Positions 8,701 through 15,737 of a stretch of 19,696 bases of DNA are shown here, piece by piece. Under the pieces are notes generated by a model that worked only from the letters and a program-made list of their open reading frames with translations, was not told the DNA's origin and ran no database searches. The position numbers were made by a program, and so were the translations under genes. Numbering within the stretch: position 1 is the stretch's first letter; the number at the start of each line of letters is the position of its first letter. Origin of the DNA: Dehalococcoidia bacterium (GTDB taxonomy: Bacteria; Chloroflexota; Dehalococcoidia; UBA2979). The stretch covers positions 1 through 19,696 of the forward strand of contig JALOAM010000044.1 in NCBI GenBank assembly GCA_023228765.1. The letters run 5' to 3'.

Positions 8701-11567
8701 CCGGTGAACGGGGCGGCTGCCACGGCCGCGACCGTGATCACGAGCGATACGTTCTCGACCGCTTCCGAGGCAAGGGCACCCAGGTCACGCTCGATCCGCA
8801 GCGCGCGCGTGCCGCCGCCCGGGAGGCGGATGGACGCCTCGCCACGGCCGTAGCCGAAGCGGCTCTCTAGCAACCGCCGTACCGCGTGCACGATCGCCTC
8901 ATCTTGCGAGGAGCCGTAGCCCTCGTCGATCCCGCCGTTCGCGGAGGTGTGGTCGGACACCACGACGAAGACGGAACCGTCCGGTGCACCCAGCCGCAGG
9001 GTGGCGGATGCCTCCGTGGGGTTCAGACTCGCCCACTCCATCGTGAGCTGTTTCGCTTCGCCCTCGTCGCTCACGAAGCCGACGTAGAGGGGTTCGGCGA
9101 ACCCGAGCTGTGGGTAGTCTCGCGATCGGCCGGCGTGGGTATCGAGCAGGTCCTCGAGCTGGTCACGCTGGGTGTCCATGCGCTCGCGCTCGGCCTGCAG
9201 CAGGGCGATGGTGCGGTCCGCCTCGCGCCGGCCGGCACCACTCGCCGGCCGCTCTCGCCTCAGGCGCGCGATCTCCGCATCCATCTCCGTGATGCGGGTG
9301 TCAGCGCGCTCCTTCATCGCCTGCAGACGCGGCCAGTAGGACTCATCGCGAGTGGCCTCGCGAAGGAGGCGCTCCAACGTGGCGCGTAGCTCGGGGTCGG
9401 TCTCCTCTTCCAGCAGTTCGCGCACGGTCTCCGTGTAGTCGGCGCGCGCCTCATCCTGTGCTGTCGAAGCATCGATCACCTGGTCGAGCTGGGCGCGGGC
9501 GAAGTCGGCTTCGTCCTGGGCGAAGATCGCCATGTAGGCGACGCTGGGAGGACGGCGGATCTCGGCCATGTCGTCCACCACGGGGATCGCGGAGACCCGG
9601 ACCACGAACACGCCCGGCTCCGGGAACTGGATCGGGCGCTCGCGCCGGCCGGGCCCGGCGGAGAGCGTGATGAGGTCAACGAACGATTCGATCAGCGTCC
9701 CGATCGGCCTCAGGATCAGCGCGTTGAGGTACAGCGCACCCGCGACGGTCACGCCCGCCGGGCCGAAGGTGTCATGGATGCGCTCGATGTCGGTCGCGGC
9801 GTCGCGCAGGTCGCGGCTGAGGCGCGCGGCGACCACGTCGCCCATCGTTGCCTCGTCCGCCCCCTCCGTGCGAGTGGCGGCGTCCGTCTCTCCTCGCCCC
9901 ACCTCCTCGACGGCCGCTTGTTCCTCGCCCTCCGTCGCCTCCCAGCGGATCACATCCCAGGCGTAGTAGTAGTGCGTGAACGCGGAGAAGACGTCCGGGA
10001 ACTGCACGGCGAACTCGAACCGGTGGTCCGAGGATGCCGGGAGCGCGTGGGCAGCGCCATGAGGCGGTGGGAACGCGGCCAGGGTGGCCGGGAACGGCGG
10101 ATCGGTCGCCTGTCCGGGCTGGTCGATCAGGCGCTGGGTGACGTCCTGCGCCGTCACGGAGGGTGAAGTCCGGCCCAGCCAGCGAGAGAAGCGCTGCATG
10201 AACTCGAGGCGCGCGGCGGGGTCGACGAGCGCCCGCTGTCCGAGGGTGCGCTGCGTCCAGTAGTAACTGATGAGCTGGATCGCGACATCTTGCCGCTGCA
10301 CGGTGGTCGGCGGGGTCCGCCCGGGATCGCCCCAGATCGTCCGCCACACGCCACCAGCCTCGGGATCCTCCGCGAGCGTCAGGTCGAGGCGGATCTCATC
10401 GACGATCCCGATGGCCTCGAGGATCTGGGTGGTGAAGACAAGCTCCGCCTGCTGGAACTCCTCGACTGCCCCGGGTGCCTCCTGCTGGATGCGGGTATCT
10501 GCCTCTTGCATGTCCGCGATCAGCTGCCCATGCAGGCTGACGTGGCTCATGAACATCCGAGGCGTGTACCAGGGGAACTCCTCGCGAATCCACGCGTTGT
10601 TGTTCCACCAGCCGGCGATCTGGTTGCCGAGGAACAGGATCCGGAGCTGGTCCCGTGTCAGGTTCAGCTCACGGTGGCCGAGCTCCTGCAGCGTGCGGAT
10701 GATGATCCCGAGCGGGCCGAGCTCGATGAACGCGTCCGGCATCCGGTCGTCTTCGCCCGCCTCGACGTCGCCCGCGAAGTCACCCTGTCGTTGCACCGTC
10801 TGGTCCGCCGGGAGCCGGGCGAGCAGATCGTCCTCAAGCCCCTCTTCGTAGTCGGTGACCAGGCGACGCAGCACCATCGCCATCAACTGCGGCGCCTTCG
10901 GCTTGCCCGGGTCATAGCGCCGACCGGGGCTGCTGACGGTGATGCCGCGCATGTCGACACGGAGGTAGATCGGGAGGTCGCGCGTGGCGGCACGCCCGGA
11001 TCCGGTCGCGACGTCATCGTCGAACTGCGGACGCGTGACGCCAGCCGCGCGCTGCTGGAGGACGTGCGTCAGCTCGTGCGCGATCAGCGTGCGCCCGTCG
11101 ACGGTGTCCGGGCGGAACAGCCCGTCGCCGAACGCGATGTGCTCACCGACCGTGACGGCACGCGCCCGGGCCGCCCGCGTCTGCTCGGCAGCGCGCCGGC
11201 CGAGGTGGATACGGACGCCGCTGAAGTCCGCCCCCAGCGCCGACCCCATTGAGGTCAGCAGCGCCGCCGGGAGCGGGCGACCGGTACCGAGCGGCGACCC
11301 TGAGGACGGGACGGCCCTCGCGGACGCTCGTGCGCGGACACTCGCGGGGGCGGCATGGCCGGCGGCCACCCGGCGCGCCGTGTCGCGCGCCTCGTACTCG
11401 GCGGCGTCCGGCCGGCGCAGGGCGCCGTGGTTGCCGAGGACGTTCTGGACGCTGGGTACGCGCTGCGGCGCTGACGCCATGCGCCTCCCGGCCGCCACAG
11501 GCCGCGAGGACGCCGGGGCCGCCCTCTTTGGGACGGTCTGCACGGCCTCCCGGGCGGGGGTGGTCAC
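5766..11567 (-). CDS. DUF4157-containing eCIS cargo/effector with C-terminal deaminase-like toxin domain
   Basis: I place the start at GTG 11567 because it overlaps the ATPase TGA (GTGA); this gives 1933 aa. The open frame extends 74 codons further upstream, but only inside the ATPase gene. Architecture: Ala/Arg-rich leader (1-95); DUF4157 (about 95-175) ending in H164-E-L-T-H168, a zincin-like HExxH; a helical/mixed middle with two VQRQ motifs; a coiled coil (about 745-810); a hydrophobic Ala/Val/Gly stretch (about 937-975); TPEAA repeats (1171-1270); a small helical unit (about 1360-1422); a second Pro/Ala/Thr linker (about 1423-1598); a helical domain; then a C-terminal domain (about 1780-1933). 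The last has H1837-A-E1839 in a helix and C1874-S-Y-C1877 after a beta-strand, the zinc ligands and catalytic glutamate pattern of cytidine-deaminase-fold enzymes, including many polymorphic toxins. DUF4157 is a known marker of eCIS-associated toxins. Deaminase activity and substrate are inferred. Confidence 0.85.
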   Translation of the reverse strand: MTTPAREAVQTVPKRAAPASSRPVAAGRRMASAPQRVPSVQNVLGNHGALRRPDAAEYEARDTARRVAAGHAAPASVRARASARAVPSSGSPLGTGRPLPAALLTSMGSALGADFSGVRIHLGRRAAEQTRAARARAVTVGEHIAFGDGLFRPDTVDGRTLIAHELTHVLQQRAAGVTRPQFDDDVATGSGRAATRDLPIYLRVDMRGITVSSPGRRYDPGKPKAPQLMAMVLRRLVTDYEEGLEDDLLARLPADQTVQRQGDFAGDVEAGEDDRMPDAFIELGPLGIIIRTLQELGHRELNLTRDQLRILFLGNQIAGWWNNNAWIREEFPWYTPRMFMSHVSLHGQLIADMQEADTRIQQEAPGAVEEFQQAELVFTTQILEAIGIVDEIRLDLTLAEDPEAGGVWRTIWGDPGRTPPTTVQRQDVAIQLISYYWTQRTLGQRALVDPAARLEFMQRFSRWLGRTSPSVTAQDVTQRLIDQPGQATDPPFPATLAAFPPPHGAAHALPASSDHRFEFAVQFPDVFSAFTHYYYAWDVIRWEATEGEEQAAVEEVGRGETDAATRTEGADEATMGDVVAARLSRDLRDAATDIERIHDTFGPAGVTVAGALYLNALILRPIGTLIESFVDLITLSAGPGRRERPIQFPEPGVFVVRVSAIPVVDDMAEIRRPPSVAYMAIFAQDEADFARAQLDQVIDASTAQDEARADYTETVRELLEEETDPELRATLERLLREATRDESYWPRLQAMKERADTRITEMDAEIARLRRERPASGAGRREADRTIALLQAERERMDTQRDQLEDLLDTHAGRSRDYPQLGFAEPLYVGFVSDEGEAKQLTMEWASLNPTEASATLRLGAPDGSVFVVVSDHTSANGGIDEGYGSSQDEAIVHAVRRLLESRFGYGRGEASIRLPGGGTRALRIERDLGALASEAVENVSLVITVAAVAAAPFTGGSSLTILVPLGFISGGHAAYRMYTRYEASTLRWDLQTAMDLVDVVGAVVQGGAALRAGRAGMSATRFGRVLAVSYEFAEEGTGYILLGVGLEQQLSAIESNTEMSDGERRARRVMALGSAMLQAGIMIGQRVFKQGADDLRAAREELGRIAETTGDDATTGASTDMTPPATATGDVGGEGAGLEVRTEAPAPEVRTETPASETRRETAPSDAPADTPEAATSEASTPEAATPEAATPEAAPSEAATPEAATPEAATPGATTPETVTPEAAMSEAATPEAATPEAATPEAATPETATPEAATAEAATPEATTSEAEAADSTTTPEETASAAGTDSLPGPEVAITPLDQMPAPDVVLPADTIEGTASAPPEVDLAPDAATSTPEVISTPDVPGMPSPGASSAAAAPRTRSQLEQAVRELIAPDGRFTDADLEAAYGRYEGDASRAEWAWRTRGGPLERLRTLLGPDFRPAPAPATSAPQATAAEASAGAPEATTASSAMDAPSATTDAPQVVAPQVVAPDTASPEVAASVTSPEASATASDADAGGAAVAATTPEATVADQPTQDVSPEGPMSEAAPPETAAADTAAPEVAPPQAGEPAVMQPDASQSETAPPETAAPETATPETATPETAAPAVAAPSMTPSEAAGADNPLAGLSENTLRRRVNDPAAPADEAAHAELMRRYRERPIWDLVRMVRRDSRWDAPYARRVLEDGGGRRGTVAEYLAEVGSVEQLRDMAPYDPAAAEALVERYYRDFTPQQLENLAEAGDQTAQYVLDRPRPGPAMDPDVEASLVEEIWNTRRMASEEAEAEADSADDPAVRQAAEARAAAAREAGTVGAMETDIPGITGTVVRGSPNAPAEGAPRDDPSRHVRPETSVALAHYHAEEGLLNHLISRIRDARLGPEELAGRTVRIVVDQQVCSYCLSGLASGDHAGILQQFTDLYPGLRVEITDLRTGDFVVLSGGHRTLHERRAGTIEDR
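6775..7300 (-). repeat. Second low-complexity Pro/Ala/Thr/Glu linker in the DUF4157 effector
   Basis: Residues about 1423-1598 are dominated by A, P, T, E, S and V. They contain irregular APETA/TPETA-like units (densest at plus-strand 6800-6890) and a doubled QVVAP. The repeats are more diverged than those at 7758-8057. With that block it brackets a small folded unit (about 1360-1422), so the toxin end is tethered by two disordered linkers. Confidence 0.75.
7758..8057 (-). repeat. About twenty tandem 15-bp units encoding TPEAA-type pentapeptides
   Basis: On the plus strand the unit reads approximately gcggcctcgggtgtc with point differences. Translated on the minus strand it gives about 20 consecutive pentapeptides (ATPEA, with variants ATSEA, STPEA, APSEA, TTPET, AMSEA, ATAEA), residues 1171-1270 of the DUF4157 protein. 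The frame is kept throughout, so this is a coding repeat. It probably forms an extended, acidic, Pro-rich flexible linker, and its copy number is likely to vary between strains. Confidence 0.9.
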
Positions 11568-13681
11568 CGCCCGCTCGAGCGCAGGTACCGCGCCTGCTCG
11601 CGCTCTCCGAAGGGCCGGCCGTCTTTCTGGAGCTCGCGCGCGAGCCCTCGCAGCAGATGACGCAGGTCGATGCCGCCTCCGTCGTGCTCCGCGAGCAGGA
11701 GTGAGTTCAGCACCGCGAACTTGATCTGGGCACCGGTGGCCTCGGTGCCCGCGGCGACGGCGGCCACCCCCGGCTGCAGGCGCTCCCACGCGTCGGTCCC
11801 GGCCAGCTCACGCAGCAGCCGCTCCCAGATGCGGGCGCGCTCTGCCGCGCCGGGCTTCTCGAACTCCACGATGAACCGGAAGCGGCGGAGGAAGGCCGGG
11901 TCGATGTCGGCCTTGCGGTTCGTCGCGAGGACCGCCAGCCCCGGGTACTGCTCGATCGCCTGGAGGAGGTAGGCGGTGTCCGTGTTGGCGTAGCGGTCGT
12001 GCGCGTCCTTGACCTCCGTGCGGCGCCCGAAGATCGCGTCCGCCTCGTCGAACAGCAGCACCACGTCCAGCCGCTCCGCGCGCTGCAGCACGCGGTCCAG
12101 GTTCTGCGAGGTCTCCCCCACGTACTTCGAGACGATCCGGGACAGGTCCACCCGTACGAGGTCCACGCCCAGGCTGGCCGCAAGCACCTGCGATGCCATC
12201 GTCTTACCGGTCCCCGGGGGTCCGCTGAACAACGCGAGGAGTCCGCGTCCACCGGGGAAGAGCCGCTGCGCTTCCGGGCGCTCCCACAGTCGAGGGCGCG
12301 CCTCCGCCGCGAACTGCAGCTCGTGCAACTGGGCCCGGGCGGCCTCCGCGATGACGAGGTCATCCCATGTGAACGGGCACCCGACGACCTCGGCGAGTCC
12401 GCCGATCTGATCGCGGGCCGCGGCGCGCACGAGGCGCTCGGCGTCCGCGGGGTCCGCCGGTGCCTGTCGCGCGACGGCGGCCACCTCGCCCGGTGTCGTG
12501 CGGAAGCGCGCGGCAAGGGATGCCCGCACCGCCCGAGGCCACGCGGCCGCCGCGGGGACGAGGTCCTCCCAGAGCGCCTCGCGCTCCGCGACCGTGGGGA
12601 GCGGCAGGACGACGTAGCGCTCGGCGACCTCACGCTGCGAGGAAGCGCCGGTGCTCGCGCGAGCCCCGCGCTCCACGAGCACCCACTCGAGGTCCGAGGC
12701 TCCGGCCGGTACGTCAGCGGGCGACGCCGGGTGGGGCGCCGCCGCGAGCGGGCCGGTCCAGGCGAGCGCGCACCCATCGAGGAGCGCGTGGCGGGCGATG
12801 CGGCGCGCGGTCTGCGGCCAGTCGGCTTCGGGAACGCCCTCGCTGTCCGCGATGAGCAACGTGCGGCCGAGCTGGGCGGAGCACTCCCGGGCGAACGTCC
12901 GACGCCCCGATCCGGGCACGCCAGAGACGACGATCCGCACGGCGTGCCCGGTCGCGAGGATCTCCTGTGCCCACTCGACCGTCTCGGCGACCGGCCATGA
13001 GCCGAGGGGCGCCGGATGCATCTCGTCAGCAGCCTCGCGCTCGACCTCACCGGTGAGCCAGAGAGCTACCTCGCCGTCGAGGGCAAGGGCCGCCGGCTCG
13101 CCCGCGCGTTGCGCGTGCTCCGTGACGATGCCCCACCGGAGCAGGTCCGTCCCCGGCCCTCGCATGGTCCGAGGATGACCGAAGAGGCGCGCGACGAGCG
13201 GCGCGCTGGGGTAGCGCAGCGTGGCGTCATCCTGCAGGTAGGCGCACACACGCGCCAGCCCCGGCTCGAGTTCGACCGCGATCAGGAGGTCCAGCAGGTC
13301 GCCGTCGTAACGGTCGAGGCAGAACGTCCGCCGCAGGCTGGCGAGTCGCGAGGCGGTGTCGGCGTCGCGCTGTTCCTCGATGGCGGCGATCTCGGCGCTG
13401 AGCTGCCGCGCCTCCGGATCGGACGCCCACCATGCCGCCTCGCGCTCGGGGGCGTCGCGGTCGAGGAGGAGTGTGTCGATCTCGGCGTGCGTCACGAGGC
13501 CGGCGACGGGCTCGGTCTCTTCCTCGTGCCAGACGTAGCGCAACCAGGCGACGCGGCGGCGCGCGTAGGCACGGGTCCGACACAGCGCCAGGTCGAGCGC
13601 CGCGCCGTCCGGGCCATCCTCCGTGAGTGTGGCCAAGTGGCGCCCGACCGCTGTGAGAGCGGGCGTCCCGGCCGCCGTCAC
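11564..13681 (-). CDS. AAA+ ATPase of the eCIS (Pvc15/Cis15-like)
   Basis: This is a 705-aa protein starting at GTG 13681, which overlaps the stop of the preceding gene as GTGA. No clear Shine-Dalgarno is visible, which fits coupled translation. The C-terminal half is a full AAA+ domain: Walker A GPPGTGKT with K493, then a VSKYVGETSQNLDRV pore-loop/helix region, Walker B LLFDEADAIF with D545-E546, and a sensor-1-like AVLATNRKADIDPAFLRRF. The N-terminal half contains a degenerate P-loop, GVPGSGRRT at 254-262, in which the lysine is replaced by R260. Pvc15-type ATPases are conserved in eCIS loci and are thought to remodel or load cargo or assist particle assembly. Here it lies between a DUF4255 gene and a cargo gene, the expected setting. 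The gene ends overlapping the effector start by 4 bases. Confidence 0.93.
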   Translation of the reverse strand: MTAAGTPALTAVGRHLATLTEDGPDGAALDLALCRTRAYARRRVAWLRYVWHEEETEPVAGLVTHAEIDTLLLDRDAPEREAAWWASDPEARQLSAEIAAIEEQRDADTASRLASLRRTFCLDRYDGDLLDLLIAVELEPGLARVCAYLQDDATLRYPSAPLVARLFGHPRTMRGPGTDLLRWGIVTEHAQRAGEPAALALDGEVALWLTGEVEREAADEMHPAPLGSWPVAETVEWAQEILATGHAVRIVVSGVPGSGRRTFARECSAQLGRTLLIADSEGVPEADWPQTARRIARHALLDGCALAWTGPLAAAPHPASPADVPAGASDLEWVLVERGARASTGASSQREVAERYVVLPLPTVAEREALWEDLVPAAAAWPRAVRASLAARFRTTPGEVAAVARQAPADPADAERLVRAAARDQIGGLAEVVGCPFTWDDLVIAEAARAQLHELQFAAEARPRLWERPEAQRLFPGGRGLLALFSGPPGTGKTMASQVLAASLGVDLVRVDLSRIVSKYVGETSQNLDRVLQRAERLDVVLLFDEADAIFGRRTEVKDAHDRYANTDTAYLLQAIEQYPGLAVLATNRKADIDPAFLRRFRFIVEFEKPGAAERARIWERLLRELAGTDAWERLQPGVAAVAAGTEATGAQIKFAVLNSLLLAEHDGGGIDLRHLLRGLARELQKDGRPFGEREQARYLRSSGR

Positions 13682-14958
13682 GGCACGACGACCCAGCGAG
13701 GAAGCGACTCGGCCCCGTTCACAAACACGCGGACCGGGACCGTCCGGCCGGATTCCAGCCCAGCGGGCAGTCGCACCTCGATCGTGCCGGCGCCAGTCAC
13801 GGCGAACTCGCCTTCAGCGAGTGACCCCGCCGTGCCCGCCTCGAGCAGCCCGTCCGCCACGAGCACCGAGACCGCGTCCGGCTCCAGGTCGGCGTGCTGG
13901 AAGCGGTGTCCGGTGACCGTGAAGATCCCGGACGCATCCGGGGCACTCACCGCATCGATCCGCGGGAGGATCGTGAAGGGAGCCTCGTTCGACCGGTGGG
14001 TGAACTCGCGGAGGGTCCCATCCGGCATCGCGCGAGTGACGCGCCGCTCGACGATGGCGCCATGCACCCCCGGCAGCACGTCCTCTGCTCCGGCCGTCTC
14101 CTGGATCTCGACGCGCGCCTCGGAATCCGTGTACGTCAGCCCCCACGCGACCGCGTCGACCTCCGTCGGCGCTTCGGCGCGAGGCGCCCGCAGGAGGAAC
14201 GCGAGGGAGCCACCACTGAGCGCGCCACCCTCGAATGTGACGACCGTGCCGGCCGGCGCTTGCGCGGGGCGCACGTCGACCGTGACGGCTTCGCCGTCCG
14301 GCCGTGTGACCACGAGGCTCGCGACACTGCTCGCGAGCCTCGGCGTGCCCTGGGTGAAGACGTGGATGCCGGGGGTGAGCACCCGGCCGGGCCGCCGTCG
14401 CGGCTCGTCGGGCTCGAGGAGGACAACCGAGACGAGGTAGTACGCGGCGAGACGGGCCGGCGTGTTGTCCACCTGCCAGGCCGCGCGCGCCTCCTCGCGG
14501 CTCACCTGCTGCAACTCGATGCGGAGACGGTTGTCGTTCTCCACCATCTCGGAGCCGGGTGGGAACGCCGGCGTACCGTTCACCACCGTCGCATCCGTGA
14601 TGATGGGCATGTCGTGCAGCGCCTTCAGCGCGAGGCCGAACATCCGCTGCTCGACGTAGGTGCCCTCGTCGCCCTCCAGGTCGCTGTGGGCCACGAGCTG
14701 GTAGTAGAGCCGCACGGGCATCGGCTGGTAGCGGACGGGCGGGTACTCGGTGGTGTGCATGCCCTCGTTGCGGAGCGCGGGGTCCTCCGACACGTGGTAG
14801 AGGTACAGCCCCAGCGTCCGGTCGCCGGCGAGGCGGTCCGGCGGCTCCGGCGTGACCGAGAGCGATAGGCCCGGCGACCAACTGGGCGAAGCGCGCACGC
14901 TGGCATCGATGTAGCGGACGAGCGACTGCGTGACGACCGAGAGATCGAGGAGGGCCAT
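13678..14958 (-). CDS. DUF4255 (Pvc16/Cis16-type) tail terminator/cap protein with Ig-like C-terminal repeats
   Basis: This is a 426-aa protein. I chose ATG 14958 (MALLDLSVVTQSLVRYID), with GGGGGG about 6 bases upstream, because the family begins exactly here; the frame runs 61 codons further upstream, but that stretch is Arg/Pro-rich and unlike the family. Residues about 5-200 are the DUF4255 / Pvc16 N-terminal domain: LGLYLYHVSEDPALRN, then a YYQLVAHSDLEGDEGTYVEQ-type stretch, then GLALKALHDMPII. This fold caps or terminates the sheath and tube of contractile particles. Two Ig/IPT-like beta modules follow: DGEAVTVDVRPAQAPAGTVV with GGALSGGSLAFLL, and ILPRIDAVSAPDASGIFTVTG to the end. It is the first gene of the minus-strand operon and overlaps the ATPase by GTGA. 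Confidence 0.92.
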   Translation of the reverse strand: MALLDLSVVTQSLVRYIDASVRASPSWSPGLSLSVTPEPPDRLAGDRTLGLYLYHVSEDPALRNEGMHTTEYPPVRYQPMPVRLYYQLVAHSDLEGDEGTYVEQRMFGLALKALHDMPIITDATVVNGTPAFPPGSEMVENDNRLRIELQQVSREEARAAWQVDNTPARLAAYYLVSVVLLEPDEPRRRPGRVLTPGIHVFTQGTPRLASSVASLVVTRPDGEAVTVDVRPAQAPAGTVVTFEGGALSGGSLAFLLRAPRAEAPTEVDAVAWGLTYTDSEARVEIQETAGAEDVLPGVHGAIVERRVTRAMPDGTLREFTHRSNEAPFTILPRIDAVSAPDASGIFTVTGHRFQHADLEPDAVSVLVADGLLEAGTAGSLAEGEFAVTGAGTIEVRLPAGLESGRTVPVRVFVNGAESLPRWVVVP

Positions 14959-15060
14959 CTCAGGCCCCCCGGTTCCAGGTCGACGGCGCGTCGGCCGTGG
15001 GGGAGGCAGACCCGAGGGGTGCCCCGCGGAGTGCGAAGTGGCAGCAGGGGCGCGCGGCGC

Positions 15061-15075
15061 GTCCGGCAGCCGGAC
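15061..15075. promoter_or_regulatory. 15-bp perfect palindrome, possible operator or 5'-leader hairpin of the eCIS operon
   Basis: GTCCGGC and GCCGGAC flank a single A, about 103 bases upstream of the DUF4255 start. The single-base spacer argues for a protein-binding dyad rather than an RNA hairpin. GC-rich sequence raises the chance background for such palindromes. Confidence 0.4.
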
Positions 15076-15110
15076 GGACACCCACACGCCAGCACAGTGA
15101 GGTGGGCACG

Positions 15111-15140
15111 ACCATACCTTTCGCCGCAGAGGACTCTCCA
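15111..15140 (-). promoter_or_regulatory. Candidate promoter of the DUF4255-ATPase-effector operon
   Basis: On the minus strand TGGAGA (15135-15140) and TATGGT (15111-15116) are separated by 18 bases; each matches 4 of 6 sigma70 consensus positions. The inferred leader is about 145 bases. An alternative with a similar score is CAGACA (15196-15201) and TAGAGT (15173-15178), spacer 17. Neither is strong, and I cannot decide between them. Confidence 0.28.
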
Positions 15141-15158
15141 CGGCTGATCTCTGCGGCG
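15122..15158. promoter_or_regulatory. Perfect 10-bp inverted repeat overlapping a candidate eCIS operon promoter
   Basis: CGCCGCAGAG (15122-15131) and CTCTGCGGCG (15149-15158) are exact reverse complements separated by 17 bases. Arm centres are 27 bases apart. On the minus strand the arms lie on either side of a possible -35 hexamer, an arrangement expected for an operator. A 10-bp stem with a 17-base loop could also form in RNA. Confidence 0.5.
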
Positions 15159-15325
15159 TGCCGCCCGACGCTACTCTAGCCCTTCGTCACCAGCCTGTCT
15201 GCTCTCGCGCGGGGCCGGTGAGGACTCGCCGCGACACACTCCGACCGGGCCGCACGTGAGCACGTCCCTGGCAAGTGTCCGCCGTCCTCGACGGCTCACC
15301 CGAGGTCAGCACCCTGCTGCTGGTC

Positions 15326-15354
15326 TTGCCGCTGGCAACGCAGCAATCGATAGT
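15326..15354 (+). promoter_or_regulatory. Candidate promoter of the TM2 gene
   Basis: TTGCCG (15326-15331) and GATAGT (15349-15354) are separated by 17 bases, each a 4-of-6 match to sigma70 consensus, with a leader of about 30 bases to the GTG start. The -35 lies within the TTGCC-GCT-GGCAA dyad. Confidence 0.4.
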
Positions 15355-15391
15355 TGGGCGGGGTCGGTCGGACTAATGGGGTCGCCCGACC

Positions 15392-15685
15392 GTGTCTTCC
15401 TTCGACCAGCTGGTCCGTGCCGTGCTGTCCGGGCAGGGCGGCAGGAGCCCTACCTCGCCGCCGCGGGCCGTGCGCCCGGGGATCGCCCTCGGGTTCTGGT
15501 TCGCCCTCGGGCTCGTCGGTGGGCACCGCTTCTATCTCGGCGACACCGCGTACGGCCTGATCATGCTCTTCGTGAACGTCTCGCTCACGGTCCTGACGGG
15601 GGGCGAGTGGCTGATCGCCGCATTCATCTGGTGGGTCGTCGAGCTACTGCTCCTACCTCGCGCGATCGAGTCGGCCAGCCCCTGA
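15392..15685 (+). CDS. TM2-domain small membrane protein
   Basis: This is a 97-aa protein starting at GTG 15392 (MSSFDQLVRA) with ATGGGG upstream. The signature is G44-H-R-F-Y-L-G50, the conserved inter-helix motif of TM2 proteins, preceded by the hydrophobic IALGFWFALGLVG (31-43). Two further hydrophobic stretches follow (about 54-68 and 72-88, the latter with IWWVVELLLLP). The cytoplasmic N-terminus of about 28 residues is short and Ser/Pro/Arg-rich. TM2 proteins are small inner-membrane proteins of mostly unknown function, sometimes fused to signalling or partner domains. It is divergent from the eCIS operon and converges on the HerA-like gene with a 52-base gap, so nothing ties it functionally to either. 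Confidence 0.88.
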   Translation: MSSFDQLVRAVLSGQGGRSPTSPPRAVRPGIALGFWFALGLVGGHRFYLGDTAYGLIMLFVNVSLTVLTGGEWLIAAFIWWVVELLLLPRAIESASP

Positions 15686-15737
15686 TCGCCCGCGGCCGGC
15701 ACCCAGTCCGCCGACACTCGACTCGGGAGGCGCACCG

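Larger units (their letters stand above)
14959..15391. other. 433-bp divergent intergenic region rich in inverted repeats
   Basis: It separates the minus-strand eCIS operon from the plus-strand TM2 gene. No convincing gene is present. It holds at least five perfect dyads: GTCCGGC-A-GCCGGAC (15061-15075), CGCCGCAGAG/CTCTGCGGCG (15122-15158), ACGTG-AG-CACGT (15254-15265), GCCGTC-CTC-GACGGC (15281-15295) and TTGCC-GCT-GGCAA (15326-15338). Candidate promoters occur on both strands. Confidence 0.7.

Noticed and set aside
11568..11789. Extension of the DUF4157 effector 74 codons upstream
   Set aside because: It would lie wholly within the ATPase gene and is Arg-rich shadow sequence. The GTGA overlap gives a better start at 11567.
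14959..15141. 61-codon N-terminal extension of the DUF4255 protein
   Set aside because: It is Pro/Arg-rich and lacks family similarity. ATG 14958 begins the conserved domain and has a G-rich site upstream.
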